Source: Candidatus Methanomethylophilaceae archaeon (GTDB lineage: Archaea; Thermoplasmatota; Thermoplasmata; Methanomassiliicoccales; Methanomethylophilaceae). From it: a stretch of 57,221 nucleotides of DNA. Location: contig CALULN010000020.1 in assembly GCA_944321505.1 (NCBI GenBank), positions 1-57,221 on the forward strand, read 5' to 3'. Positions 15,496 to 24,146 of this stretch are shown one piece after another (positions within the stretch are counted from its first letter, which is position 1; every line of letters begins with the position of its first letter). Under the pieces are notes generated by a model. It was not told the DNA's origin and did no database searches. It was given only the letters and a program-made list of their open reading frames with translations. The translations under genes were made by a program, and so were the position numbers.

Positions 15496-17585
15496 TGCGT
15501 GACAGAGACAACCTGTGGATTGATGACGCTCTTTTCACCGATGCGGATATCATTCCTCGGAAGGGTGCCAACACCGTCAAGAGGCAGTGTGGTGAGCATG
15601 GACAAAGGCTGCTGAGCGCACTGCCCCACATAGAGGACAGCATGAGGCGCACCGATGCGTTCGGAACAGAGTATGTAATGCTTGTCACTCTGAACGAGAA
15701 GGTTAAGTTCAGCAGAACCGACAATCTCAAAAAGAATGGGATGAAGGTGCTGTTCTGTCCAAGGGAGCATGAGGCAGTGGTGTCTGTGACTCCCCTGGCC
15801 TTCGAAACCATGAGGTCTAAGCTGAATGCATATGCAGGTGCTGATACGTACAAGTCTCTGTTCCGCGATATAGACGCGATCAGACCGAACACAGGTGCCG
15901 GGAAGGTCTCAGGCAGATTGAAGGACATCGGCGAAGAGAGGGTGCTGGTTTCCGCAATCTCTGTGCCAGAAGAGCGGCCGGAGGGTCCTCATGCACATAT
16001 GCGCAGGTATTGGGGTCCATCCTGCAAGACACGTGAGTCCGATCTCGGCGGAGGGGTCTCGGAGTTTGAATTCGAGGCCGATGGGGCAACAATCGAATCC
16101 ATGTGCAGCGACCCGTACATTGCCTCCATCACGTCTGTCGATGTCTGTGTCGTCAATTTGTCGTCAGATCACGAATCGCTGGCAGGAGTTGTCTTGGACG
16201 AGGATGTGGATTTTGAGGCACTTCCGACGATAGCAATCCTGGACACAGGGGTGAAGCTTCCAGAACCGTTGAACCGGTTGGTGTCAGGACATTGGAGAGC
16301 CAGCGGTGTTCGCGAATGCGACATACAACATGGCACCGAAGTGGCATTCAAGGCAATATTCGCGAATCAACCCGTTTGTTCCGGCAGTCCGCTCGTTCCA
16401 TACGCCAAGGTTCTTGACTGTCAGATAATGGATTCGGTGAGAATCGATGGAAGCACCCTAATGGATCGTGTGGAAGAGGCGGTCGAGACGCACCCCGACA
16501 TCGATACGTATGTTCTGTGCATCAATTCCGAATCGCCGATAGATGGGGTCGCTATCAGTATGATGGCACGTAGGATTGATGTTCTGAAACAGAAGCGCGG
16601 GTGCAGGTTCTTCGTATCTGCAGGCAACCATGATGCATGGAAGGCCGGAGGGGACATAGAATACATATTGTCAGATGATGAATGCAGGATATCATCTCCA
16701 GCAGATGCTGTCACTGCCGTGACCATTGGTGCAGCGGTGGGTGAATCACATCCCGAGTCGATATCTGCAAAAGACGAACCTGCCGCGTATTCGCGTCGTG
16801 GACCCGGTTTTGCATATGTAGAGAAGCCGAATTACTGTGAGCGTTCGGCAACCATAGATTCTGAAGGCAGCGTCATCAAGGACAGGTTCTCTGCTGTGTT
16901 GTCAGGAAGCGGAATCGCATACGAAGCCGGAACAAGCTTTTCTGCTCCGGTGGCGGCATGCCACTACGTTCAGATTAGGAAGGCTCTGGCGGATCCAGAC
17001 GGTCTGTTAACGTTTGCAAGTATCATCAGTGCCTGTAGAACAGGGAATTGCTCCAACCAGGATGTTGTCGATGCACTCGGAAGAGGTGTGTTCGGGCCCG
17101 AATACGTGCTCGGATCATCAGACACAGAAGTCAATATGCTTCACAGAGGGATGCTTCGGGCTGCACGGTCCAGGACTTTCGAAATCCCTATACCTTCTGA
17201 TGCTGGGGATGTGGAGATAAGGATCACCTGTGTTGTCGAACCCGTTGTGAATCACAATATGAGCACGGAGTGTATTGAATGCACTGCGTTCATGTTCAGT
17301 GAGAACGGGATTAGTGCTACGGTGCCTGATAGATTCCAGGGCAAATGGTGGAATCCGGTGAAGTCGAGAGTGTTCCGTGTCAACAGTGGTGAAACCAACA
17401 TGTTCAAACTGAGATTGGAGCCACATACACGTGGTACGTTCGACAGAGAAGGGGTGGATTATGCTCTGGTTGTATCGATGCGCTCTGTCGAGGGCATTGA
17501 GATCTTCGATGCATTGGTACATTGTGGAGGGTTCCGCGTGTATTCCGAGGTGATTGCTGAGCGTTCTATGATCGCACGTGTCTGA
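15495..17585 (+). CDS. Subtilisin-like serine protease of an IetAS-like module
   Basis: A 696-residue S8-family protease. The triad is visible as Asp250 in AILDTGVK, His279 in QHGTEVAFKA and Ser481 in AGTSFSAPVAACH, with an oxyanion-type SAGNHDAW between. There is no signal peptide, so it is likely cytoplasmic; about 240 residues precede the protease domain and about 200 follow it. The ATG shares its A with the ATPase TGA; a GTG one codon earlier is possible. In IetAS pairs the ATPase is thought to control the protease, so activation on infection or plasmid conflict is a reasonable hypothesis here. Confidence 0.87.
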   Translation: MRDRDNLWIDDALFTDADIIPRKGANTVKRQCGEHGQRLLSALPHIEDSMRRTDAFGTEYVMLVTLNEKVKFSRTDNLKKNGMKVLFCPREHEAVVSVTPLAFETMRSKLNAYAGADTYKSLFRDIDAIRPNTGAGKVSGRLKDIGEERVLVSAISVPEERPEGPHAHMRRYWGPSCKTRESDLGGGVSEFEFEADGATIESMCSDPYIASITSVDVCVVNLSSDHESLAGVVLDEDVDFEALPTIAILDTGVKLPEPLNRLVSGHWRASGVRECDIQHGTEVAFKAIFANQPVCSGSPLVPYAKVLDCQIMDSVRIDGSTLMDRVEEAVETHPDIDTYVLCINSESPIDGVAISMMARRIDVLKQKRGCRFFVSAGNHDAWKAGGDIEYILSDDECRISSPADAVTAVTIGAAVGESHPESISAKDEPAAYSRRGPGFAYVEKPNYCERSATIDSEGSVIKDRFSAVLSGSGIAYEAGTSFSAPVAACHYVQIRKALADPDGLLTFASIISACRTGNCSNQDVVDALGRGVFGPEYVLGSSDTEVNMLHRGMLRAARSRTFEIPIPSDAGDVEIRITCVVEPVVNHNMSTECIECTAFMFSENGISATVPDRFQGKWWNPVKSRVFRVNSGETNMFKLRLEPHTRGTFDREGVDYALVVSMRSVEGIEIFDALVHCGGFRVYSEVIAERSMIARV

Positions 17586-17872
17586 TGTTCAGACATGCCA
17601 TTCATGAACCGCTCAAGAGATGAGGGCATCCTGTATCATTATATCTGTTCGACGCACCGAATCATCCGTCCGGTCATTTGGGCATATCGCAATATCTGAA
17701 CGTTTTGCGCAATTCGAATCAGGCACTCCAATAAAGGGAATCTGCACAAGGGCCCTCTTATCAAAGAAAACAGCGGTTTCTTAGACAAGGCCGAAGGCAG
17801 TGTTGAAGCTATCGCAATCCCGGACGTCGCCGGTGTGCGCGTCGCGCCCGGGGAACCTGTGCCACCCGCCCT
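17586..17872. other. Gap with no recognised gene
   Basis: About 290 A/T-richer bases after the protease gene. No family-like frame is seen on either strand. A minus-strand frame over this area (17781-18140) has no protein character. Confidence 0.3.
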
Positions 17873-18031
17873 TCAGCACAGGGTGATCGAAAAAAAACCA
17901 GGCGGGGACAGCGTCCCCGTCGTTGTTCATTGGGAAGAGGTTCCGTTGCGGGCGTCGTGCCTTGCCTGGCGCGCAGCCTTCTTCTCCTTCCTCTTCAGCT
18001 CTCTGTCGTGCTTCTTGGATGTCTCTGCCAT
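17873..18031 (-). CDS. Possible small Lys/Arg-rich protein
   Basis: A 52-codon frame starting MAETSKKHDRELKRKEKKAA, preceded by a strong GGAGGTGA five bases before the ATG. The first 30 residues are highly basic and helical. A terminator-like hairpin followed by eight Ts (17891-17917) lies inside its 3' end, so the true product may be an mRNA ending there, or the frame may be spurious. Function unknown. Confidence 0.32.
17891..17917 (-). terminator. GC hairpin followed by T8
   Basis: On the minus strand CGGGGAC-GCT-GTCCCCG is followed by CCTGG and eight Ts, an intrinsic-terminator-like element that would stop minus-strand transcription coming from the 18,000-19,260 cassette. Confidence 0.5.
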
Positions 18032-18146
18032 CGCTGTCACCTCCGGTGTCTGCGTAGGAGAGGTCAGAAAACCGATCCCTTCCGCGTAAGCACTGAATCG
18101 GTGGATCGATGAAGGGAGGTATATAACATTCCATTCGCATGGGTCA

Positions 18147-18524
18147 TCATTGCTCTCTCGACGCTTTCCACTTCCCCGATCTGATGTCGGCGTACACTAC
18201 AGTCAGGGTGTACCAGAACACGGACAGATTCCAGAATATCATGAGGATGTACAACTTGGAGTGCATGGGCGTGTCAAATCCGAATCCTACGTAGGCGCAG
18301 ACGAGTGCGATGGCCATCAATGCAACGATCCAGATGACCTTCACCAGCCGACTCATATATGTTGGTGGAGAGGGGGCGCCTCCTCCTATCCTGCGGATGA
18401 TGATGAACGATTGGATGGATATGATGGCCGTCAGAATCACCATGCAGACTATGGATGTCCTATCCAGGGAGATGAAACCCGAGACGGCATGATCCAGAAA
18501 ATCACTTTCCGTTTCAGTCACCAT
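18147..18524 (-). CDS. Three-helix membrane protein, possible immunity protein
   Basis: A 125-residue protein with three hydrophobic helices: about 25-45 (VCMVILTAIISIQSFIII), 61-83 (VIWIVALMAIALVCAYVGF) and 90-113 (KLYILMIFWNLSVFWYTLTVV), ending in a short basic tail. I do not recognise a family. It overlaps the 43-residue gene upstream by seven bases and is the last of three coupled genes behind a secreted protein, an arrangement seen for peptide toxin and immunity pairs. That role is inference. Confidence 0.65.
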   Translation of the reverse strand: MVTETESDFLDHAVSGFISLDRTSIVCMVILTAIISIQSFIIIRRIGGGAPSPPTYMSRLVKVIWIVALMAIALVCAYVGFGFDTPMHSKLYILMIFWNLSVFWYTLTVVYADIRSGKWKASREQ

Positions 18525-18649
18525 TCCTCGACATCGTATCCGTTGGTAAGCAGGCCCCAGAACACAGTCGTCTCGTACACGGCGTAGTTCTTCTGCTGAA
18601 GAGCCATCGAGAGAGCTTCATTGGCCTTCTTAAGAGCGTTTTCCTTCAT
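18518..18649 (-). CDS. 43-residue hypothetical protein
   Basis: A short protein, MKENALKKANEALSMALQQ then KNYAVYETTVFWGLLTNGY, overlapping the upstream gene by ATGA and the downstream one by seven bases. It is predicted to be amphipathic and helical. The double overlap supports reality; function unknown. Confidence 0.55.
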   Translation of the reverse strand: MKENALKKANEALSMALQQKNYAVYETTVFWGLLTNGYDVEEW

Positions 18650-19260
18650 CACACTGTTACAGATCCATACGCTTGGCCCGCTATCGAAGCGATGATCCCG
18701 AGCGGGCCTAGGGACAACATCGATCCTGTGAGGGCATAGAAGACTCCGTCGACGACGACTCCGGCGATCTCTCCTGCCATGAGGATGTCTGTGATCCTTG
18801 TATCCACCCCGGCCCTTTCGAGCAGCCAGTTTATGCCGGTTGGGTCGTTCCACCCGTACTCCCCCACGAGCTTCTTGCCCGAGAACGATTTGGCAAGCGG
18901 TTCCAGCTGATCGTCCGTGTATTCGGCGGTGTCGAATCCCGATTCCTCGAGGATCCTGCGGAGCTCTCCGACATCAGGGGAGGGTCCGGGGATCGAAGAC
19001 ACGGCTTCCGTGGATCCAAGCACTGCTTCCCGAATCCCTGTGTCCGGTGCCGTCATCCCTTCGGCTTCATCCTCCGCCATCCTGGCGTTCGAATCCACCG
19101 ATGCGATGCAGGGCGTGATCAGAAGCATCGTCGCCGTTAACGCTATGAGAAGTGTTCTTTTGACGTTCGTATCATCACCGTCGGTCGCTCGATAGTCGGG
19201 ACCCCGATGCTCTGTTTGTGAATGCTCGTGCGAACGAGCTGTTTGCACATCCCTGTGCAT
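18649..19260 (-). CDS. Putative secreted protein with hydrophobic C-terminal domain
   Basis: A frame of up to 203 residues. From about residue 34, VKRTLLIALTATMLLITPCIA looks like a signal peptide, followed by an acidic spacer and a compact middle (ELRRILEESGFDTAEYTDDQL, GEYGWNDPTGINWLLERAGV). The last ~45 residues are Gly- and Ala-rich and hydrophobic (EIAGVVVDGVFYALTGSMLS, GPLGIIASIAGQAYG). Signal peptide, spacer and small hydrophobic end recall pre-pro bacteriocins or halocins. The start is uncertain: the only in-frame ATG before the signal is at 19260, leaving 33 unlikely residues ahead of it, so a non-ATG start or a sequence error is possible. Confidence 0.58.
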   Translation of the reverse strand: MHRDVQTARSHEHSQTEHRGPDYRATDGDDTNVKRTLLIALTATMLLITPCIASVDSNARMAEDEAEGMTAPDTGIREAVLGSTEAVSSIPGPSPDVGELRRILEESGFDTAEYTDDQLEPLAKSFSGKKLVGEYGWNDPTGINWLLERAGVDTRITDILMAGEIAGVVVDGVFYALTGSMLSLGPLGIIASIAGQAYGSVTV

Positions 19261-19269
19261 TTCATAGAT

Positions 19270-20100
19270 TCAGTGTCTTCTCTGGCACTTCGGACAGGAG
19301 ACACTGCTCCTGCCGCCGATGACCCTGCGCTCCAGGATGGTTCCGCAGACCGGGCAGGGGCTGCCGTCGTGTGCGTATATGCGGATCATGGGGGCGCTGC
19401 GGTAGCTCCGCCCTCCGGATTCCAGGAACTCCTCGGGGCCGACGGTGTTGGCCTCCGTGAACCTGCCGATGCATCCGGGTATCTCGTCGGCGAGCCTGGC
19501 CCAGTCGTCATCATCGAGAGCCTTCGCCGGGCAGGCCGGGTCGATGCCGCAGGAGAAGAGGATCTCGTCGGAGTAGATGTTGCCGATGCCGGCCACCACG
19601 CTCTGGTCCAGGAGGCACGTCTTGATAGGCCTCCCGCTACCGCCGATGCGGCCTCTCAGGTATCCCGGTGTGAGGGCGGGATTGTCGGGTTCCGGGCCGA
19701 GGGAGGACACGCCGCTCTCCGCATCCTCCTCTCCGTCTGCGAAGAGCCAGAAGCGTCCGAACCTGCGGCTGTCGGAGAATCTGAGCTCCGTTCCGTCGTC
19801 GAGATGCAGGACGATGTGGGTGTGGGGCATCTCCGGGTGCCCGGGCGGTGCCGCCACTATGCACCCGGTCATGCGCATGTGCATGACGATGCGGCCGCCG
19901 TCATCAAGGCGGGCGATGATGTACTTCCCTCTGCGGTCGAGGCCGTCGATCCTACGGCCTTCCGTGAGGCGGATGAAAGATTCCGGATCGGGACGCGCGA
20001 TGACGGACGGGTGTCGCACCTCTGCGGACACGATGGTCCTTCCCAGTGCCCGTGGGCGGACCGCCCTCCTCATGGTCTCTATCTCGGGCAGCTCCGGCAT
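19270..20100 (-). CDS. fpg: Formamidopyrimidine-DNA glycosylase
   Basis: A 276-residue DNA repair enzyme that removes oxidised purines. It starts MPELPEIETMRR, giving the catalytic Pro after Met removal and the conserved Glu. It contains MHMRMTGCI, the SDSRRFGRF loop, a helix-two-turn-helix (LDQSVVAGIGNIYSDEILF), and a C-terminal zinc finger (CPVCG...CPKC). The ATG at 20100 is required by the catalytic N-terminus. The family is mainly bacterial, so an archaeal copy suggests old transfer. The neighbour dapB lies upstream. Confidence 0.92.
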   Translation of the reverse strand: MPELPEIETMRRAVRPRALGRTIVSAEVRHPSVIARPDPESFIRLTEGRRIDGLDRRGKYIIARLDDGGRIVMHMRMTGCIVAAPPGHPEMPHTHIVLHLDDGTELRFSDSRRFGRFWLFADGEEDAESGVSSLGPEPDNPALTPGYLRGRIGGSGRPIKTCLLDQSVVAGIGNIYSDEILFSCGIDPACPAKALDDDDWARLADEIPGCIGRFTEANTVGPEEFLESGGRSYRSAPMIRIYAHDGSPCPVCGTILERRVIGGRSSVSCPKCQRRH

Positions 20101-20189
20101 CGCTCGGTCCCCTGTGGAATGAAGAGTCGTGGCAGAGGTTGCGGGAGGCCGGGAGGGGATCCCTCCGCGGCCGTTCCGCGTCTGTATGC

Positions 20190-20987
20190 TCACCCGAGGA
20201 CGTCGGCCATGCCGTAGACCCTGCCCTTGGGCTGGTTCACGACCCAGCCGGCGGCCATGACGGCGCCGCCCACGAAGATCTCCCTGGAGTGGGCCTGGTG
20301 GCGGATCTCGATGCGCTCGGAGTTTCCGATGAACATGACGGTGTGGTCGCCGACGATGTCACCTCCTCTGATGGCGTGGATGCCGATCTCCTTGCCGCGG
20401 GGGCAGACGCCCTCCCTGCCGAAGACGAACTCCTTGCCGCCCATGGCCTCGCTGATGATTTCGGCTGCGGTCATGGCGGTCCCGCTGGGGGCGTCTTTCT
20501 TCTGGTTGTGGTGGGCCTCGATGATCTCCACGTCGTAGTCCAGGCCCAGGAGCTCCGCCGCCTGTCTGATCAGCTTGTTGAACACGCCCACTCCGATGGA
20601 GTAGTTGGTGGATATGACCGCCGCGACGTTGTTCTCCTTCACGGCGGCCTCGATGGCCGCCCTCTGCTCCGCCGAGATCCCGGTGGTGCCGATGACGAGG
20701 TTCACGCCCGCCGACGCTGCTATGGGCGCGTTGACAGCGGTGGCCGCGGCGACGGTGAAGTCCACCAGCACATCGGTCCTGCTCTCCTTGAGGACGGAGG
20801 CCAGGTTCTTGGGGTCGGACACCGGGACGCCCAGGGCGCCGGCGTTGATGACCTCGCCGATGTCCTTCCCGATGTTCACCAGGTCGAAGGCCGCCGAGAG
20901 CTCCAGGCCCTCGGTGGCGAGTATGCGGCGTATGATCAGGGTGCCCATCCTGCCGCAGGCGCCCACCAGGGCGATCCTGGCGGTCAT
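20190..20987 (-). CDS. dapB: 4-hydroxy-tetrahydrodipicolinate reductase
   Basis: A 265-residue lysine-pathway enzyme that reduces hydroxytetrahydrodipicolinate with NAD(P)H. The N-terminal nucleotide motif is VGACGRMG, followed by DFTVAAAT and VIGTTGIS. EIIEAHHNQKKDAPSGTA contains the catalytic HH and Lys, and AIRGGDIVGDHTV is also conserved. No other dap genes are in the window. Confidence 0.95.
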   Translation of the reverse strand: MTARIALVGACGRMGTLIIRRILATEGLELSAAFDLVNIGKDIGEVINAGALGVPVSDPKNLASVLKESRTDVLVDFTVAAATAVNAPIAASAGVNLVIGTTGISAEQRAAIEAAVKENNVAAVISTNYSIGVGVFNKLIRQAAELLGLDYDVEIIEAHHNQKKDAPSGTAMTAAEIISEAMGGKEFVFGREGVCPRGKEIGIHAIRGGDIVGDHTVMFIGNSERIEIRHQAHSREIFVGGAVMAAGWVVNQPKGRVYGMADVLG

Positions 20988-21076
20988 GCGGAGGCCTCCT
21001 TCATGCGTACTGTGTGAGTCATGCTCCTTCGCAGGGTCTGGGATTATTTAGATTCTGCTCGGGCGGCAGGGAAGCA

Positions 21077-21086
21077 CGTATATACG
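21077..21086 (+). promoter_or_regulatory. TATA box for the MFS transporter gene
   Basis: CGTATATACG is a perfect palindrome 21-30 nt before the ATG at 21107, predicting a leaderless transcript. Confidence 0.5.
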
Positions 21087-21106
21087 TCACAGGCCTGGGC
21101 GCCCGC

Positions 21107-22276
21107 ATGGCTGTGAGGCGGTGGCTCCCGTTGGCGGGGATAGTCCTGGCGGTGTTCGTGTTCAACACGTCGGAGTTCATGCCCATGGCGCTGCTGACGG
21201 ACATCGCCACGGATCTCGGGGTCTCGGAGTCGTCCGCGGGGATGGTCATCACTGCCTACGCCTGGGCGGTGGCGCTGCTCTCGCTTCCGCTGATGCTGCT
21301 GTTCAGGAACGTCGACTACAGGCTGCTGCTCATCGCGACGGTAGCGGTGTTCGTGGTCTTCCAGACAGCATCCGCCCTGTCGTCCGGCTACTGGATGCTG
21401 GTGGGGTCCAGGATAGGCGTGGCCTGCGCCCATGCGGTGTTCTGGTCCATAGCATCGCCGCTGGCGGTGAAGGTCGTCCCTCCGGAGAAGAGGGCGCTGG
21501 CTCTCAGCGCGGTGGTCACCGGGACGTCCGTGGCCATGGTGGTGGGGCTGCCCTTCGGGAGGGCGGTGGGCCTGCTGCTGGGATGGAGGATGACCTTCGC
21601 GGTGGTCGGCATCATGGCCCTGGCCGCCGCCGTCCTGCTGGTGCTGGTGTTCCCCCATGTCCGCAGCGACGGCGCGTTCTCCCTGGGGGACATGCGCTCC
21701 ATCCTCGGGAACAGGGTCATCATGGGCATCTACGCCGTCACGATCCTGCTGGTCACCGGGCACTACACCGCGTACAGCTACATAGAGCCCTTCCTGGGGC
21801 AGGTGTCGGGGCTCTCCGAGACGGTGATAACGCTGCTGCTGGCGGTGTTCGGAGCGGCGGGGCTGCTGGGCAGCTTCATGTTCGCACGGTTCTACGGCGT
21901 CAGGCCGTACAGGTTCATCGCATGGGTCATGGTCCTCGTCACGGCATGCCTGGCTCTCCTGATGCCCCTGTCGTCCTCCTTCGCATTGCCGCTGCTGCTG
22001 GTGGTGTGGGGCGCGGCAATGACGGCCTTCTCCGTCAGCTTCCAGTCGGAGATGATACGCACCGCTCCGGCGGAGGGGACGGCGGTGGCCATGTCCCTGT
22101 TCTCCGGACTGTTCAACGTGGGCATAGGCCTGGGGTCGCTGCTGGGCGGCACGGTGGTGGACGCCCTGTCCATCAACGACATCGGGTATGTGGGAGCGGC
22201 ATTCCTGGTCGCGGCTTCCGCCTACTGCTTCATCCGCCTTTTCCGCGGCATGCGGGAGAGGGACGCGTCCGCATGA
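21107..22276 (+). CDS. MFS transporter (AraJ/sugar-efflux-like)
   Basis: A 389-residue integral membrane protein of about 12 helices from the DHA1/AraJ-like major facilitator branch. The first helix FVFNTSEFMPMALLTDIA is typical of this group (NxxEFxPxG-like). SRIGVACAHAVFWSIA and the GLPFGRAVGLLLGWRMTF loop after helix four match the drug/sugar efflux signature. Substrate unknown. The ATG at 21107 is chosen by the TATA spacing and by the family start. Confidence 0.88.
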   Translation: MAVRRWLPLAGIVLAVFVFNTSEFMPMALLTDIATDLGVSESSAGMVITAYAWAVALLSLPLMLLFRNVDYRLLLIATVAVFVVFQTASALSSGYWMLVGSRIGVACAHAVFWSIASPLAVKVVPPEKRALALSAVVTGTSVAMVVGLPFGRAVGLLLGWRMTFAVVGIMALAAAVLLVLVFPHVRSDGAFSLGDMRSILGNRVIMGIYAVTILLVTGHYTAYSYIEPFLGQVSGLSETVITLLLAVFGAAGLLGSFMFARFYGVRPYRFIAWVMVLVTACLALLMPLSSSFALPLLLVVWGAAMTAFSVSFQSEMIRTAPAEGTAVAMSLFSGLFNVGIGLGSLLGGTVVDALSINDIGYVGAAFLVAASAYCFIRLFRGMRERDASA

Positions 22277-22279
22277 CCG

Positions 22280-22795
22280 TCATGCTCTGAATACTCTGCC
22301 GGGTCTGCGGGCGGATGCTTCCGGAAGGGGGCCGTCCGCGTATCCGATTATGCAGTGGCCGACACCGACGTAGTCGCCCTCGATGCCCAGCTCTCTGAGC
22401 ACGGTCTTCCCCTCGGGCGAGTCGAACTCCTCCTCCGCCCTGTGGATCCAGCAGCTCCCGAGTCCCAGCGCATGGGCGGCCAGCATCATGTTGCCGATGG
22501 CGAGGCTGCCGTCGTACACTGCGGTGGGGATGCTCCGGTCCGCCAGGACGGCGATCACTGCCGGCGCCCCGTAGAACGGGTCGGTCTGCATACCCAGTAT
22601 CCTCGCGTTCATCGCTGACAGCCTGTCTCTGAGGCCCTTGTCGGTGATGGCGATCAGTATGGGCGACTGGCGGTTCATGCCGCTGGCCGCGTACAGCCCC
22701 GCCTCCACTATCCTATCGATGAGGCCGTCGGGGACCGGGTCCGGCCTGTACCTCTTCACGCTCCTCCTCGTCAGGATGGCTTCCATGGTGTCCAT
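22280..22795 (-). CDS. Nitroreductase-family FMN oxidoreductase
   Basis: A 171-residue flavoprotein opening MEAILTRRSVKRYRPDPVP, the classical RRSxRxY FMN-binding start. It also has AASGMNRQSP and the C-terminal LGLGSCWIHRAEEEF and VGHCIIGYADG segments. Such enzymes reduce nitro compounds, quinones or enones with NAD(P)H; the physiological substrate is unknown. It is convergent with the MFS gene with a three-base gap. Confidence 0.9.
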   Translation of the reverse strand: MDTMEAILTRRSVKRYRPDPVPDGLIDRIVEAGLYAASGMNRQSPILIAITDKGLRDRLSAMNARILGMQTDPFYGAPAVIAVLADRSIPTAVYDGSLAIGNMMLAAHALGLGSCWIHRAEEEFDSPEGKTVLRELGIEGDYVGVGHCIIGYADGPLPEASARRPGRVFRA

Positions 22796-22828
22796 GGGAG
22801 TGGGATGCGGATACGGGGTGAAAAAAGG

Positions 22829-24031
22829 TCAGTGCCTGAACAGCGTGTCATCCAGGGTGTTGAAGTAGTTCATGACCTCCGACACGTAGTCCTCCGAATC
22901 CGGGTAGACCCTGGAATCGCGGAAGTCGTCCAGCAGGACGCAGGTGCCGTATGTCCTGGAGACGTACGTCTCGTAGGCGCGGGCGAACACCTCGGTGCGG
23001 CGGAAGTAGTAGTCCAGGTCGTACCTGCGGTTGCTGCCCACCATCTCGGATACCTCCTCCCTGTACATCGAGTAGACCCTGTCGAAGCCGTCCCTCTTGG
23101 ACAGCATGCCGAAGGCGAAGTCTATGGCGTGGCCGTACTCGTGGATGAAGGACCCAGGCTCCCTGGAGTTGACCACTATGTTGCCCATCCCGGAGGTGTA
23201 GTAGCTGCGTTGGCTGTCTCCCGGGAACCTCCTGAACCTAAGGATCATCCCGGATTCGCGGCCGAAGACGTGGATCGCCTTGGACTCCGCCATGTCGATG
23301 TAGCAGGACGCTATGGCATCCGCCTCCTCCCTGCTGACGGAGACGTCGAACTCCACCTTTGAGAAGTACCTGTTCAGCGGCGTGTCCGCCTCCATCCTCC
23401 TGACCGCAGCGGGCTTCCTGCGCTTGTCGGATATCAGCATGCTGTCCTCCGGGCGCATGTCCACGCACCCCCTCAGCAGGCCCATGGTGCGCATGCAGTT
23501 GCTGAACCCGTCCAAGCGGTGGGCCCGCAGCCCCCTGTCCGAGAGCACGGAACCGGACGTAGGGGGGCTGACCCCCATGTTCAGCATCTCCGAAGCGCTC
23601 TCGAAACGCGGGTCGGCGGACGACGACACGTGCTGCTGGCACGCCAGCATCAGGGATTCGGCGGCCAGCCTCCCCCTCCATCCGAACACCCCCGGCGGGA
23701 GCGCCATGCCGTGGGGGTCGAAGCCGTCCCCCGGCAGCCTGTCGGCGCAGACGAAGGAGAGGTCCACGTCGCCGAAGGAGCAGGACAGCCTGCCCGTCCT
23801 GGCATACGGGGCGGAGCCGGCGGCCGTCAGGGCCTCCGGGAGGCCCTCGATCTCCTCGGAGGTGGTGCTTATATCCGCTCCCAGGGAGCGGCACATGGCC
23901 TCCATCCCCTCCACGCCGAACCCGTCCTCCAGGACAGCGGCCATCTCGGCGCATCCGGTCGGGAAGCCTGCGGCTGCCATGGCATCGAACACTGCATCGA
24001 CGGCCTCGTCGGCCCGGCCTCCCGAATCCAT
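22829..24031 (-). CDS. Predicted HExxH metallopeptidase (LPD1-like zincin)
   Basis: A 400-residue protein with a zincin signature FIHEYGHAIDF (His297, Glu298, His301). Downstream, RRTEVFARAYETYVSR resembles the Glu-containing helix seen after the HEYGH motif in LPD1-type zincins of phage and conjugative polyvalent proteins, where it supplies the third ligand. The N-terminal ~250 residues are unfamiliar, Cys- and Ser-containing, without a signal peptide. A TATA box (24053-24060) is 22-29 nt before the ATG. Target unknown. A standalone zincin of this type in a cellular region is unusual. Confidence 0.65.
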   Translation of the reverse strand: MDSGGRADEAVDAVFDAMAAAGFPTGCAEMAAVLEDGFGVEGMEAMCRSLGADISTTSEEIEGLPEALTAAGSAPYARTGRLSCSFGDVDLSFVCADRLPGDGFDPHGMALPPGVFGWRGRLAAESLMLACQQHVSSSADPRFESASEMLNMGVSPPTSGSVLSDRGLRAHRLDGFSNCMRTMGLLRGCVDMRPEDSMLISDKRRKPAAVRRMEADTPLNRYFSKVEFDVSVSREEADAIASCYIDMAESKAIHVFGRESGMILRFRRFPGDSQRSYYTSGMGNIVVNSREPGSFIHEYGHAIDFAFGMLSKRDGFDRVYSMYREEVSEMVGSNRRYDLDYYFRRTEVFARAYETYVSRTYGTCVLLDDFRDSRVYPDSEDYVSEVMNYFNTLDDTLFRH

Positions 24032-24052
24032 GAGGCCCGTTTGGTCTTGCTG

Positions 24053-24060
24053 GTATATAT
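24053..24060 (-). promoter_or_regulatory. TATA box for the predicted metallopeptidase gene
   Basis: GTATATAT (ATATATAC on the coding strand) lies 22-29 nt before the ATG at 24031 in the divergent gap with fprA. Confidence 0.5.
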
Positions 24061-24146
24061 GATTATTGACTATGCAACCATTTTCCCTCCGCCTCCCGAA
24101 TCAGAAACCCTTAACTCCGATGACGGAGCTGGGTGCGGGGATAGCA

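Noticed and set aside
17781-18140. A 119-codon minus-strand protein
   Set aside because: The translation has no protein-like periodicity, and a terminator hairpin with T8 lies inside it.
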